NCBI GenBank assembly: GCA_052174455.1
Contig: JBQMRP010000004.1
Location: forward strand, 496,001-560,000
Reading direction: 5' to 3'
DNA length: 64,000 nucleotides
Origin: Arsenophonus sp052174455
GTDB taxonomy: Bacteria > Pseudomonadota > Gammaproteobacteria > Enterobacterales > Enterobacteriaceae
Of the stretch, positions 29,960 through 38,830 are shown piece by piece. Numbering within the stretch: position 1 is the stretch's first letter; each line of letters starts with the position of its first letter. The position numbers and the translations under genes are program-made. The notes under the pieces are model-generated. The model did not search any database. It had not been told where the DNA came from and saw only the letters and a program-made list of their open reading frames with translations.

Positions 29960-30997
29960 TTAATCACTCTTGGGTAGTAAGGTATTCAAGCGAGTTGCAA
30001 TTCTATCAGGAATTTGCTTTTCTACTGCCTGAATTGCCTGTTCAATTGCAGCCTTAAATGCTTTTTGGTTTGCCGCTCCATGACTTTTAATTACAATACC
30101 GTGTAATCCTAAAAGTGAAGCACCATTATATTGATCTGGATTTAGGTGCCCAAAACGTTTTAAGATACGGTTCTGTAACCACGGTTTAATCAACTTCATC
30201 AGCCAGGATGAGATCTTATTTTCTGTAGTTGAAGGTTTTATTAAAGATAAAATAACCCGTATCACACCTTCCATTGTTTTCAACGTTACATTACCGGTAA
30301 AGCCGTCACAAACGAATACGTCAGCTTTACCAGTTAATAATTCATTACCTTCTAGGTAACCAATGTAATTAATAGAAGATATTGTTTTTAATATTGATGC
30401 GGCTTCGCGAATATTATCTAAGCCCTTACTTTCTTCTTCCCCAATATTCAATAAAGCTACTCGTGGATTGCTTGTATTAATAACTTCTTCAGCCATTACT
30501 GCTCCCATTACGGCAAATTGCACTAGCATTTGACTATCGCAGTTAACATTAGCGCCTAAATCAAGTATAATGGTTTTACCATGTTTTTGGTTTGGTAAAA
30601 TCGTTGTCAATGCTGGTCTTTTAATACCATTTATTGTTTTTAATATGAGTTTTGCTAATCCCATAAGTACACCAGTATTTCCAGCGCTAATGCATGCTTG
30701 AGCTTGACCAGATTTCACTAATTCTAAAGCAATCCGCATGGAGGAGCCTTTACTTTGCCTAATTCCTTCTAATGGTTTGATATTATCAGCAATAACATAC
30801 TCAGCAGGAATAATTTGTAAATGATCACGTAGCTCAGGACGCTGATCTGAAAGTAATGGATTTAAAATTTCGGGAATACCGACCAGTAATAATCTTAATT
30901 GTGGGTTAGAAATTAGTACTTGCAATGCAGCAGGCACAATAATACGAGGACCATTGTCCCCGCACATCGCATCTAATGCTAAGATTAAATTAGCCAA
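29960..30997 (-). CDS. plsX: Phosphate acyltransferase PlsX
   Basis: PlsX converts acyl-ACP to acyl-phosphate for phospholipid synthesis. The protein is about 345 aa. Conserved stretches include QACISAGNTGVLMGLAKL, LDLGANVNCDSQMLVQFA, LLNIGEEESKGLD, VFVCDGFTGNVTLKTMEG and GLHGIVIKSHGAANQKAF. There is no ATG near the family start. I choose TTG at 30997 because the next residues (ANLILALDAM) align with the E. coli N-terminus; a TTG at 31030, adjacent to the rpmF stop, would add 11 residues. The usual DxMGGDxGP motif reads DAMCGDNGP, a Gly-to-Cys change at residue 12. Confidence 0.94.
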   Translation of the reverse strand: MANLILALDAMCGDNGPRIIVPAALQVLISNPQLRLLLVGIPEILNPLLSDQRPELRDHLQIIPAEYVIADNIKPLEGIRQSKGSSMRIALELVKSGQAQACISAGNTGVLMGLAKLILKTINGIKRPALTTILPNQKHGKTIILDLGANVNCDSQMLVQFAVMGAVMAEEVINTSNPRVALLNIGEEESKGLDNIREAASILKTISSINYIGYLEGNELLTGKADVFVCDGFTGNVTLKTMEGVIRVILSLIKPSTTENKISSWLMKLIKPWLQNRILKRFGHLNPDQYNGASLLGLHGIVIKSHGAANQKAFKAAIEQAIQAVEKQIPDRIATRLNTLLPKSD

Positions 30998-31030
30998 GGC
31001 ATTAATTTGTTTAATAACTAACAAAAACAA

Positions 31031-31201
31031 CTATTTATTAACAACCTTACGACCACAATAATAACCATTAGCAGTTACATGATGACGTAAATGAGTTTCA
31101 CCAGAAGTTTTATCTACTGAGACTTCGGCAATTGTTAATGCATCATGTGAGCGACGCATGCCTCGTTTAGAACGAGTAGGTTTATTTTGTTGTACAGCCA
31201 T
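31031..31201 (-). CDS. rpmF: 50S ribosomal protein L32
   Basis: L32 is a small protein of the large ribosomal subunit. The 56-codon frame reads MAVQQNKPTRSKRGMRRSHD through ANGYYCGRKVV, an almost exact L32. The E. coli-like form has only a residual zinc-site cysteine. AAGGAG lies 8 nt before the ATG. It heads the rpmF-plsX-fabHDG-acpP series and ends directly before plsX; the upstream yceD, which precedes it in E. coli, is a pseudogene whose worn stop lies just before this ribosome-binding site. Confidence 0.97.
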   Translation of the reverse strand: MAVQQNKPTRSKRGMRRSHDALTIAEVSVDKTSGETHLRHHVTANGYYCGRKVVNK

Positions 31202-31213
31202 TGACCTTGCTCC

Positions 31214-31752
31214 TTAAGTACTTTTTAAACTAGGTAATACGACAAAGAGATTTGTCTTTTTTTCTATCTTATTAGACAACTTATAAAAACCATATCCGCG
31301 TTGGACACACTTTACAGTGTTCAAAGTTATTTAACCGTAATTACAGGAAAAAGAAAATTATTTCATCTTCAATCATTACTAGCAAATCTATTTTGCTAAT
31401 TGATCATTTAGTGAAATAGTTCATACTATTCAAGTAATAACGTTGGTCCTTTTATTATCAATAAGAAGAATAAAATAATAGGTTAAATGAACTTGCTGAC
31501 TAAATTTTTTTACAATGTTCATATTTTAATGTGCCATCGACATCAGAATTATCTTTTTAATTAATAAATGTTCATTATCTATTGCAAACGATAATTAAAT
31601 AATTATATCATTAACTCTAATTACTAATTACTACTGATTTTACGACAGGCAAATCCTTTTCAAGTGAAAAAAAGTATCCTAAATAATTTATTTTTTATAA
31701 GGCACGTATCTTATCTTTCTTAATCATAAGAAGCCAAATGAAAAGATGCTTT
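31214..31752 (-). pseudogene. yceD: yceD (DUF177, 23S rRNA accumulation protein) pseudogene
   Basis: YceD (DUF177) is needed for normal 23S rRNA levels in bacteria and plants. On the minus strand, in several frames, remain a worn NYLGYF, FAIDNEHLLI (family FAIDNQRLAVL), KIDLLVMIEDEIIFFFPVI (family EIDLLAIVEDEIILSLPVV), EHCKV, ADMVF and the C-terminal KTNLFVVLPSLK (family KPNPFAVLASLK). At least four frame changes and internal stops rule out a product. The position directly upstream of rpmF is that of E. coli yceD. Confidence 0.85.
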
Positions 31753-31838
31753 GCTTATTATTCATCCAATATTTGCTATTTAATCTCTATTTATTTTAAA
31801 ATGTTTTATTACATTTCTCTATAGCTTTTAGATATTTA

Positions 31839-32402
31839 ATGAAATCAATTGTGTTGGCATCAATTTCATCTTTCATGCTATCGGTTACTACAAAAGCTAA
31901 GTTTATCTTTTTATTACTAAGGTGCTGAATATAGATGAAACTTCCATTAGCTAATAGATCTGCAAGTTATCTTGTTATTTAATTAGGAATTGAAAATAAA
32001 ATTATTAGTGACTAAGTATCCTAATTATTTAATAAATAGATATAGATAAAGCCTACATCTTTGCAATTTAAATAATAGAAAAACCACTGATTCATAGAAA
32101 ATCAACCAAAGAATTGAATAAGCTTTTGATAAAAATATCCTTTATAGGGATTATATTTATTTGATAGTAAAACCAAAATATAATGCTAAATATGATATTT
32201 TCACTGTTTATTTTGTCATGTAAAGATAACAGAAGTTTAAACTATCTTATAAAAATAGCCATATTAATGTGAGTTGCCTTTATTTCAGAAAGGCTAGAAA
32301 TCATGTTTTTTAAAAAACTTGTTGAGGGACCCCAATTACTTTAATTGCCTTATCTTTAATTAGATTAATTAGTATATTAGGCAGTTATCGTAATAACTCT
32401 CT
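31839..32402 (+). pseudogene. yceF: maf-2/yceF (nucleoside triphosphate pyrophosphatase) pseudogene
   Basis: Maf-2 (YceF) hydrolyses m7GTP. The plus strand opens with ATG at 31839, MKSIVLASISS (family MPKLILASTSP), and later shows KYPNYLI (family RYPDHLII), a GKPLT-like RKTTDS, KYDIFTVYF (family PFDVHF) and GTPITLIALSLIRLISILGS (family RDPNTLVGLPLIALCQML). Multiple stops and shifts separate them. In E. coli yceF lies between rluC and yceD on the strand opposite to both, exactly as here. Confidence 0.8.
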
Positions 32403-32480
32403 TAATTAATTATTTCACTGCATACAAAAAGCAAAGCGGTTTATAATTTAACTTAATTTGTTTAATTTATTGGTGATAAA

Positions 32481-33428
32481 TTATTGTTTACGTAATTTTG
32501 CCAAACAACTTTTAAGCTGTTGATCTAAAGGGGCGTTAAAAGTTAACTTTTCCCTACTAGCTGGATGGATAAACATTAATGAACTAGCATGCAAAAAAAG
32601 CCGTTTCAAGCCAGTAAACGTTAACTGTTGATTAAAATCGCGATCACCATAATGGCTATCGTACACAATAGGATGCTTTGCATATTGTGCATGTACTCTG
32701 ATCTGATGTGTTCGCCCTGTTATTGGTTTGGCGTTAACTAGTGTAGTATTAGAAAAAGATTCTTCAATTTTAAAATGAGTTTCTGAATATTTACCATCGA
32801 TGCCGACTTTGACTGTCCGTTTGCCACTTTGTAAAATATTTTTTAATAAAAACGACTGAATAACTTTCATATGCGACGGCCATTGCCCCTTCACTAGGGC
32901 AAGGTATTGTTTTTTCATTTGTTTTAAACGTAACTGTTTATGTAATTCCTTAAGAGCTGAACTTTTTTTTGCTATCAGTAAAACACCCGATGTTTCACGA
33001 TCTAACCTATGGACAAGTTCTAAAAACGGTGCTTCAGGACGTAATGTGCGTAAAGCTTCAATAACGCCAAAATTTATTCCACTACCACCATGAACAGCCA
33101 TACCAGAAGGCTTATTCAAAACTAGCAGATATTTATCTTCGTAAAGTATATAATTTATAAGTTCGGTTATCTTATTCAATTTATTCGAAATAATATACTG
33201 TTGTTTTTTTGCTAGTCTAATTGGTGGAATCCTAATTAAATCGCTTGTTTGAATTTTATATTCAGGTTTGATTCTGCTGCTATTTATTCTTACTTCGCCC
33301 TTACGAAGTATGCGGTAAATCCTCCTCTTAGGAACACTTTTTAAACGTCTTAATAAAAAGTTATCAATACGTTGGCCTGCTTTATCATTATCGATAGTAA
33401 TAAATTGAACCTGATTATGTATTTTCAT
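32481..33428 (-). CDS. rluC: 23S rRNA pseudouridine synthase RluC
   Basis: RluC makes pseudouridines 955, 2504 and 2580 in 23S rRNA. The 315-aa protein (E. coli 319) has an N-terminal S4 RNA-binding domain (RIYRILRKGEVRINSSRIKP, about 36-55) and the RluA catalytic domain with the nucleophile in HRLDRETSG (Asp143), LLKNILQSG and GRTHQIRVHAQYA. I choose ATG at 33428 because it aligns with the family. An ATG nine codons upstream (33455) has no better ribosome site. It is divergent from rne, as in E. coli. Confidence 0.95.
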   Translation of the reverse strand: MKIHNQVQFITIDNDKAGQRIDNFLLRRLKSVPKRRIYRILRKGEVRINSSRIKPEYKIQTSDLIRIPPIRLAKKQQYIISNKLNKITELINYILYEDKYLLVLNKPSGMAVHGGSGINFGVIEALRTLRPEAPFLELVHRLDRETSGVLLIAKKSSALKELHKQLRLKQMKKQYLALVKGQWPSHMKVIQSFLLKNILQSGKRTVKVGIDGKYSETHFKIEESFSNTTLVNAKPITGRTHQIRVHAQYAKHPIVYDSHYGDRDFNQQLTFTGLKRLFLHASSLMFIHPASREKLTFNAPLDQQLKSCLAKLRKQ

Positions 33429-33973
33429 TATATAATTATAATATGTTGTTAACATTTAAATTTTTTAACGATTGTAATCGAATATTATGATACCTTATTT
33501 TAACTTTTTACTTTTATCAATTCTTGTCTTAAATTCATTTTTTCACATTTTCCCTATAAAAAAGTAATAAACAGCAAAAGTTATCTTGATATCTGCCTAT
33601 AAGCAATGGAATAATGAATAGTTACTATAATTATTATTAAAATAAGCGTTAGAGTAATTTAAGTCGATCTATTTGTGATGATATAAAAAACGCAGAAATG
33701 GTGTAAAACGGTGTGTAAAATTAAAATAATTTATTCAATTATGAAAAAAAATTACTGGATTAGCTAATCTATATATTGAACGAATAAATTTAGAAACAAT
33801 ATTAATTTAATATGCAGCGTTTTATTTAAACGTAGCTTCACAAAAATTGCCTTTCAATGCAAACAGACAACCGCAAGATTGTTGATTATGTAAAAAGTCA
33901 CGAAACCATACGGTTAACAGTAACTGTTTTTAGTCAGAATTTTTCTGATTTAGTAGAAAAATGAGTATTTATA
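33429..33973 (+). promoter_or_regulatory. rne leader and divergent rluC-rne promoter region
   Basis: This 545-bp gene-free stretch must hold the rne promoter and a long leader. In E. coli the rne leader is about 360 nt and mediates autoregulation by RNase E. Just before the rne ATG there are two small stem-loops: AACAG-TAA-CTGTT and AGTCAGAA-TTT-TTCTGATT (around 33916-33955). They could play the same role, but neither can be equated with the E. coli hp2 hairpin by eye. GAG lies about 9 nt before the ATG. Confidence 0.4.
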
Positions 33974-36900
33974 ATGAAAAGAATGTTAATTAACGCAACT
34001 CAACAAGAAGAGTTGCGTGTTGCTCTTGTTGATGGGCAACGTCTTTATGACCTAGATATTGAAAATCTCGGACACGAACAAAAAAAAGCAAATATTTACA
34101 AAGGCAAAATTACCCGTATAGAACCTAGTCTGGAAGCAGCATTTGTTGATTATGGATCAGAAAGACACGGCTTTCTTCCAATTAAAGAGATTGCACGTGA
34201 ATACTTTCCTAGCTATTATCAACCACACGGTCGCCCAAACATAAAGGATGTTTTAAAAGAAGACCAGGAAGTTATTATCCAAGTTGATAAAGAGGAACGA
34301 GGAAATAAAGGTGCAGCGCTAACGACTTTTATAAGTTTAGCTGGCAGCTATCTTGTTTTAATGCCAAATAACCCTCGCGCAGGTGGAATATCGCGACGTA
34401 TTGAGAGAGAGGATCGCACAGAACTAAAAGAGACATTATCCTCATTAGAAATACCTGATGGTATGGGATTAATTGTCCGTACTGCTGGTGTAGGTAAATC
34501 TGCAGAAGCGTTAAAGCATGATTTGCAATATCGTCTTAAGCATTGGCAAGCAATAAAAAAAGCAGCGGAAAATCGAGCAGCACCTTTTCTTATTCATCAA
34601 GAAAGTAACGTTATTGTGAGGGCGTTTCGTGATTACTTGCGCCCTGACATTGGTGAAATTCTAATTGATAATGCGAAAATTGTTAAAATGGCTCGTCTTC
34701 ATATTGAAGCGATTGGTCGTGAAGATTTTGCAAGTAAAATTAAATACTACACTGGAGATGTTCCATTATTTAGCCATTATCAAATCGAGTCTCAAATTGA
34801 GTCTGCTTTTCAACGTGAGGTTCGTTTACCATCAGGTGGTGCATTAGTTATCGACACCACTGAAGCATTAACTGCTATCGATATTAATTCATCACGCTCA
34901 ACCCGTGGTGGTGATATTGAAGAAACTGCATTAAATACTAATTTAGAAGCCGCTGATGAAATTGCTCGTCAATTACGGTTACGGGATTTAGGTGGATTAA
35001 TTGTTATTGATTTTATTGATATGACACCCGTTCGCCATCAACGTGAAGTTGAAAATCGCCTGCGTGAATCCGTATGCCAAGATAGAGCACGTATCCAAAT
35101 CGCTCGGATATCTCGATTTGGTTTACTTGAAATGTCACGACAACGTTTAAGCCCATCACTTGGTGAATCTAGTCATCACGTTTGTCCTCGTTGTAGCGGT
35201 ACAGGAACAATCCGTGATAATGAATCACTTTCACTTTCTATTTTACGTTTGATCGAAGAGGAGGCGTTAAAAGAAAATACTCATGAAGTACATGCAATTG
35301 TACCGGTACCAATTGCTTCTTATTTATTGAATGAAAAACGACAATCAGTAAACGAAATTGAACGTCGGCAATATAATATACGTGTTATTATTGTTCCTAA
35401 CGATCAGATGCAATCACCACATTATAATGTAATCCGAATTCGTAAAGGTGAAGAAGTTTCAACATTAAGTTACTATCTCGCTCAATACCATGAAGCTGAA
35501 ATCAATAATCTAATAGATGATACTGTTAGTGAGAAAAAATTACCTGAACAACCGGCTATTTTTACTTTTACTCTTCAATCTCAAGTATCTAAAAAAAATG
35601 CTATGATTGGTAAGAATAAATTAAGTAAACAGAATAAATCAACCAATAAGCAATATTTGCTAAGTCTGTTTAATCGAATTAGTTTTTTCTTTAAAAGATT
35701 ATTTATCGAATCACAGCAATTAATTAAAATAATTAAGAAAAAATTTAAAAATAATAATGATAAGCAACGTGATAATAATCATAGGTCAACTCAACCTCAT
35801 GAACAGAATATCAATATTGATAACCGTCAATATTGTGGATATATCGATGAGTTTAAATCGTACAATAGCCGTAATCAAAAAAATCATTTTAATGATATTC
35901 AAGAGAGTGTTGAACGTGAAATTCAACAGCAACCTAGTGAACAGTCTGCTGAACGTCGCTGTCGTCAGGAAGAAAAAAAACAGCTGCAACTTGAAACTAA
36001 AACTCAATTACTAGAAAAGAAAAAGAATAAAACGGAAAGAACAGTTGTTGTTTCCTCTCGTCGTCAACAAGGTCAATTGCTTCAATCTGTGCGGGCCACA
36101 AATAGCGTAACTGAACAGAAAAAATTCCCTATTGATGATAGGGAATATCAAGATATTAAGCTTCCTGTTATCAGTGGAGCAGAGATAGTGCCTGCTTTAT
36201 TAACTGCAGAATCTATTTTGCTAACTGAATTAACAACGAAGCAGAAAAACATGGATCTACCGTTTATTACAGAACAGGCTGAATCTCAAAAATCATTCAG
36301 CAATTGTGCTAACGAACAAAAAGAAACGATAATTCCACGAAGATCAAGACGATCTCCCCGCCACCTACGTGTTAGCGCGCAACGACGACGACGTTATCGT
36401 GATGAACATCAAAACAAATCATTAGTACCATTAAAAATACCCGTGGATTCGCCTAAATTACCTTCAGGTAAAGTCTGGATTCAATGTCCTATTAAATTCA
36501 ATGAATTAAACGAATTATCATCAGATAGTAAAAATCTGATGATAATTAATAAAAAGATAGTATCTTCTATAACTCCAATTGACTCTAATAACATTATTGG
36601 TAAAGTTAAACTAGAAGAAAAAATAGTACCAATTAGTAAAATTGTTCAATTAACAATGTCAGAAAACTTACAACTTTTTTCTGAGGCATTGCTTATTCCC
36701 GTAAATATTCAAGATATAGAACAAAATAAAAAACTTTGTCAATCACTTCTTGAAGAAAAAGTCATGACTGAAAACAGCACTAATATCGTTGTAAAAACGC
36801 AAGTAGAGAATGAATCACAAAATCAGCTACAAAATTCTCAATCAGTTAATGATGAATTTTTCATAGTTAATGAGATTAAAAAATCGAAATATTCAGTCCA

Positions 36901-37216
36901 TGAAATCAGTCAGGAAAAAATAACAAACTCATCAGATAAAAATCATAACCACGCTCAGTCAAGTATATCTTCTATGAGTACTGTTATTGTAAAAAAAACA
37001 AGTAATCAAAAAGAAAAAATTGCTGCGATAAAATTAGGCAAAAAAGTAGGGCATTCTCATTCTCCGACTACGAAAGCACCGGCGCCAGAAATTACTGAAA
37101 ACAATATAGAAATTAAATCTTGCGTACAGCATGCAATAACTTTTCATGGTAAAAATGGTGCTGGTGGTCATGTTGCAACAAGCATAGCCACATCAAATAT
37201 ATTTAAACCAAAATGA
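33974..37216 (+). CDS. rne: Ribonuclease E
   Basis: RNase E starts most mRNA decay, matures rRNA and tRNA, and scaffolds the degradosome. The protein is 1080 aa (E. coli 1061). The catalytic half is nearly unchanged: S1 domain at 36-119, catalytic aspartates in AIDINSS (Asp303) and VIDFIDM (Asp346), and the Zn-link CPRC (Cys404, Cys407). The C-terminal half is AT-driven (rich in Asn, Lys, Gln, Ile) yet keeps landmarks: an amphipathic membrane segment LLSLFNRISFFFKRLF, the arginine-rich RRSRRSPRHLRVSAQRRRRY, SGKVWIQCP, and the C-terminal PNPase-contact motif GKNGAGGHVATS. It is convergent with nothing intact; IS debris follows. Confidence 0.98.
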   Translation: MKRMLINATQQEELRVALVDGQRLYDLDIENLGHEQKKANIYKGKITRIEPSLEAAFVDYGSERHGFLPIKEIAREYFPSYYQPHGRPNIKDVLKEDQEVIIQVDKEERGNKGAALTTFISLAGSYLVLMPNNPRAGGISRRIEREDRTELKETLSSLEIPDGMGLIVRTAGVGKSAEALKHDLQYRLKHWQAIKKAAENRAAPFLIHQESNVIVRAFRDYLRPDIGEILIDNAKIVKMARLHIEAIGREDFASKIKYYTGDVPLFSHYQIESQIESAFQREVRLPSGGALVIDTTEALTAIDINSSRSTRGGDIEETALNTNLEAADEIARQLRLRDLGGLIVIDFIDMTPVRHQREVENRLRESVCQDRARIQIARISRFGLLEMSRQRLSPSLGESSHHVCPRCSGTGTIRDNESLSLSILRLIEEEALKENTHEVHAIVPVPIASYLLNEKRQSVNEIERRQYNIRVIIVPNDQMQSPHYNVIRIRKGEEVSTLSYYLAQYHEAEINNLIDDTVSEKKLPEQPAIFTFTLQSQVSKKNAMIGKNKLSKQNKSTNKQYLLSLFNRISFFFKRLFIESQQLIKIIKKKFKNNNDKQRDNNHRSTQPHEQNINIDNRQYCGYIDEFKSYNSRNQKNHFNDIQESVEREIQQQPSEQSAERRCRQEEKKQLQLETKTQLLEKKKNKTERTVVVSSRRQQGQLLQSVRATNSVTEQKKFPIDDREYQDIKLPVISGAEIVPALLTAESILLTELTTKQKNMDLPFITEQAESQKSFSNCANEQKETIIPRRSRRSPRHLRVSAQRRRRYRDEHQNKSLVPLKIPVDSPKLPSGKVWIQCPIKFNELNELSSDSKNLMIINKKIVSSITPIDSNNIIGKVKLEEKIVPISKIVQLTMSENLQLFSEALLIPVNIQDIEQNKKLCQSLLEEKVMTENSTNIVVKTQVENESQNQLQNSQSVNDEFFIVNEIKKSKYSVHEISQEKITNSSDKNHNHAQSSISSMSTVIVKKTSNQKEKIAAIKLGKKVGHSHSPTTKAPAPEITENNIEIKSCVQHAITFHGKNGAGGHVATSIATSNIFKPK

Positions 37217-37231
37217 TAACAAATAAAATGC

Positions 37232-37248
37232 CCCAATTTGGGATTTTT
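37232..37248 (+). terminator. Possible short terminator after rne
   Basis: Sixteen nt after the rne stop, CCCAATTTGGG can form a short stem and is followed by ATTTTT. The stem is only 4-5 bp, so this is a weak Rho-independent terminator candidate. Confidence 0.4.
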
Positions 37249-37509
37249 ATTCTGAATTTTATTTCACTATTTATTACTGTTTTAATAGAAAAGTCTTTTA
37301 TAAATAAAAATATCTCAATAGATTGTTTTAGTGCAGGTAAAGGTGTGATGGTTATCATCTTCTGCGATATGGTCTTTAGAAAGATTATCAAAGTCATCGC
37401 TTTTGATTCATAATATAAAACACGATTAATACAAATAGGCACGCAAGTTATTGAAGGAGATGTTTGCTAATAACATAACAGCAAAAAAAATATATTAGCT
37501 ATATTCCTA

Positions 37510-38830
37510 GAGTTATCGGAATATCTGGTGCATGATGTTTAGATTCTGCTTCATTCTGATTATCCCTGAATCAGTTCTCAATCCTTAAATTACATGGTTG
37601 TTTACTAGCAGAAGGGTTAAAAGCAGGCAAATATCCCCTTAGTCTTGGTTCAGTTTTTTGAGTAGACAGAATCAGTTTAAACAGTATTAAAGGGTTGTTT
37701 TTGAACAATAGAATTTCGCACATTGGCTTAATAGCTTCAGTATTATAAAACTCAACTAAATTAGATTCGTCATTCTTATTGGACGCCCCAGTGCAATAAC
37801 GGGAACGGATAAAATGCTAGCCGTTTCTTATTATTTACTTTCTAGTTCCTTTATCGTTAAATGATACTTTTCTAAAAACCTTGCTAACAAAAGTATTAAG
37901 GGTTTATTAGTGGTATCACAACTTTCTGCTAACCGACCTCATCCAGCAACTTACCTTTAACTTTCGATTGCGTAGACTTATAGAGTGAATACAATACATT
38001 AGTTATTTTGTATACCAAGAACTTTGGTGGTGTATGTCCGAAAATATTTTTTTGTTTGGATCCTGAAAACTAAGGGCATCGTTTTCCGTAACAACCGTGG
38101 GTAGATATAGTTAAGTAACTTGCTCACCAGCTATCATGAAATGAGATCCGTAATAAGCAAAAAGCAAAGGTGATCAACTTACCTAACATAATGATAATAT
38201 GCCTTTAGCCAAGAAATAAATGTTAGGCGCATTGCTAAATCACACAAGTACTACATTGCCTGTGCTCTTCAAGCAATTACTGTTTCAATCTACTGATGAT
38301 GGTGCTGTAGAGAAACCATGTCCTTTTCTGAAAAACGTTTTTAGTGCTTCGTGAAAATTACTGGTAGATAATGTCTCGCATATACAGGGCATTATAGCAA
38401 CTCTTCACCGCTTTTACACGCTTCAGATAAGGCGCTAGCAACGAACTTTAGAAGTATATTATTACCACTGCTACTCCACTAATCTTAATTATTATAATCT
38501 CAACATCGTCAATACCAGTCTTTACTATATGGTTCGCTGTAGCAAATAACCGTTATGGTGACGGCAAAGCGGTATTTAGCATGTTATAAGGAAGATGGTT
38601 TCAAACTCCGTCTCAACAGCAGTACACTATCAGCTATCTGCTATTATTACAGATCAGTTCATGTAAGGGGAGTAACAGGTAATATCTGATTTCGCGGATA
38701 GATGTGTAGGGTAAATTTTCATGGTATATTATCTCTCTGTTATTGAAATTATCCACGAAATCAATCAGCAGGATACACGACACCCATCTCCTAAATTCCA
38801 TACATTAGAAATGAACATAAGCAATAACTC
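37510..38830 (-). mobile_element. IS256-type element relic
   Basis: This is a full-length (about 1320 bp) dead copy aligned with the other minus-strand copies, from GAGTTATC at 37510 to AATAACTC ending at 38830. The segments around 37600-37760 (C-terminal end, traces of TNPIES), 38000-38250 and 38500-38800 match the repeat. No frame over 60 codons remains and no target duplication is visible. Confidence 0.8.

Noticed and set aside
35757..36014. Overlapping open frames inside rne (both strands)
   Set aside because: They follow the AT-rich, low-complexity coding of the RNase E C-terminal half and are shadows of it.
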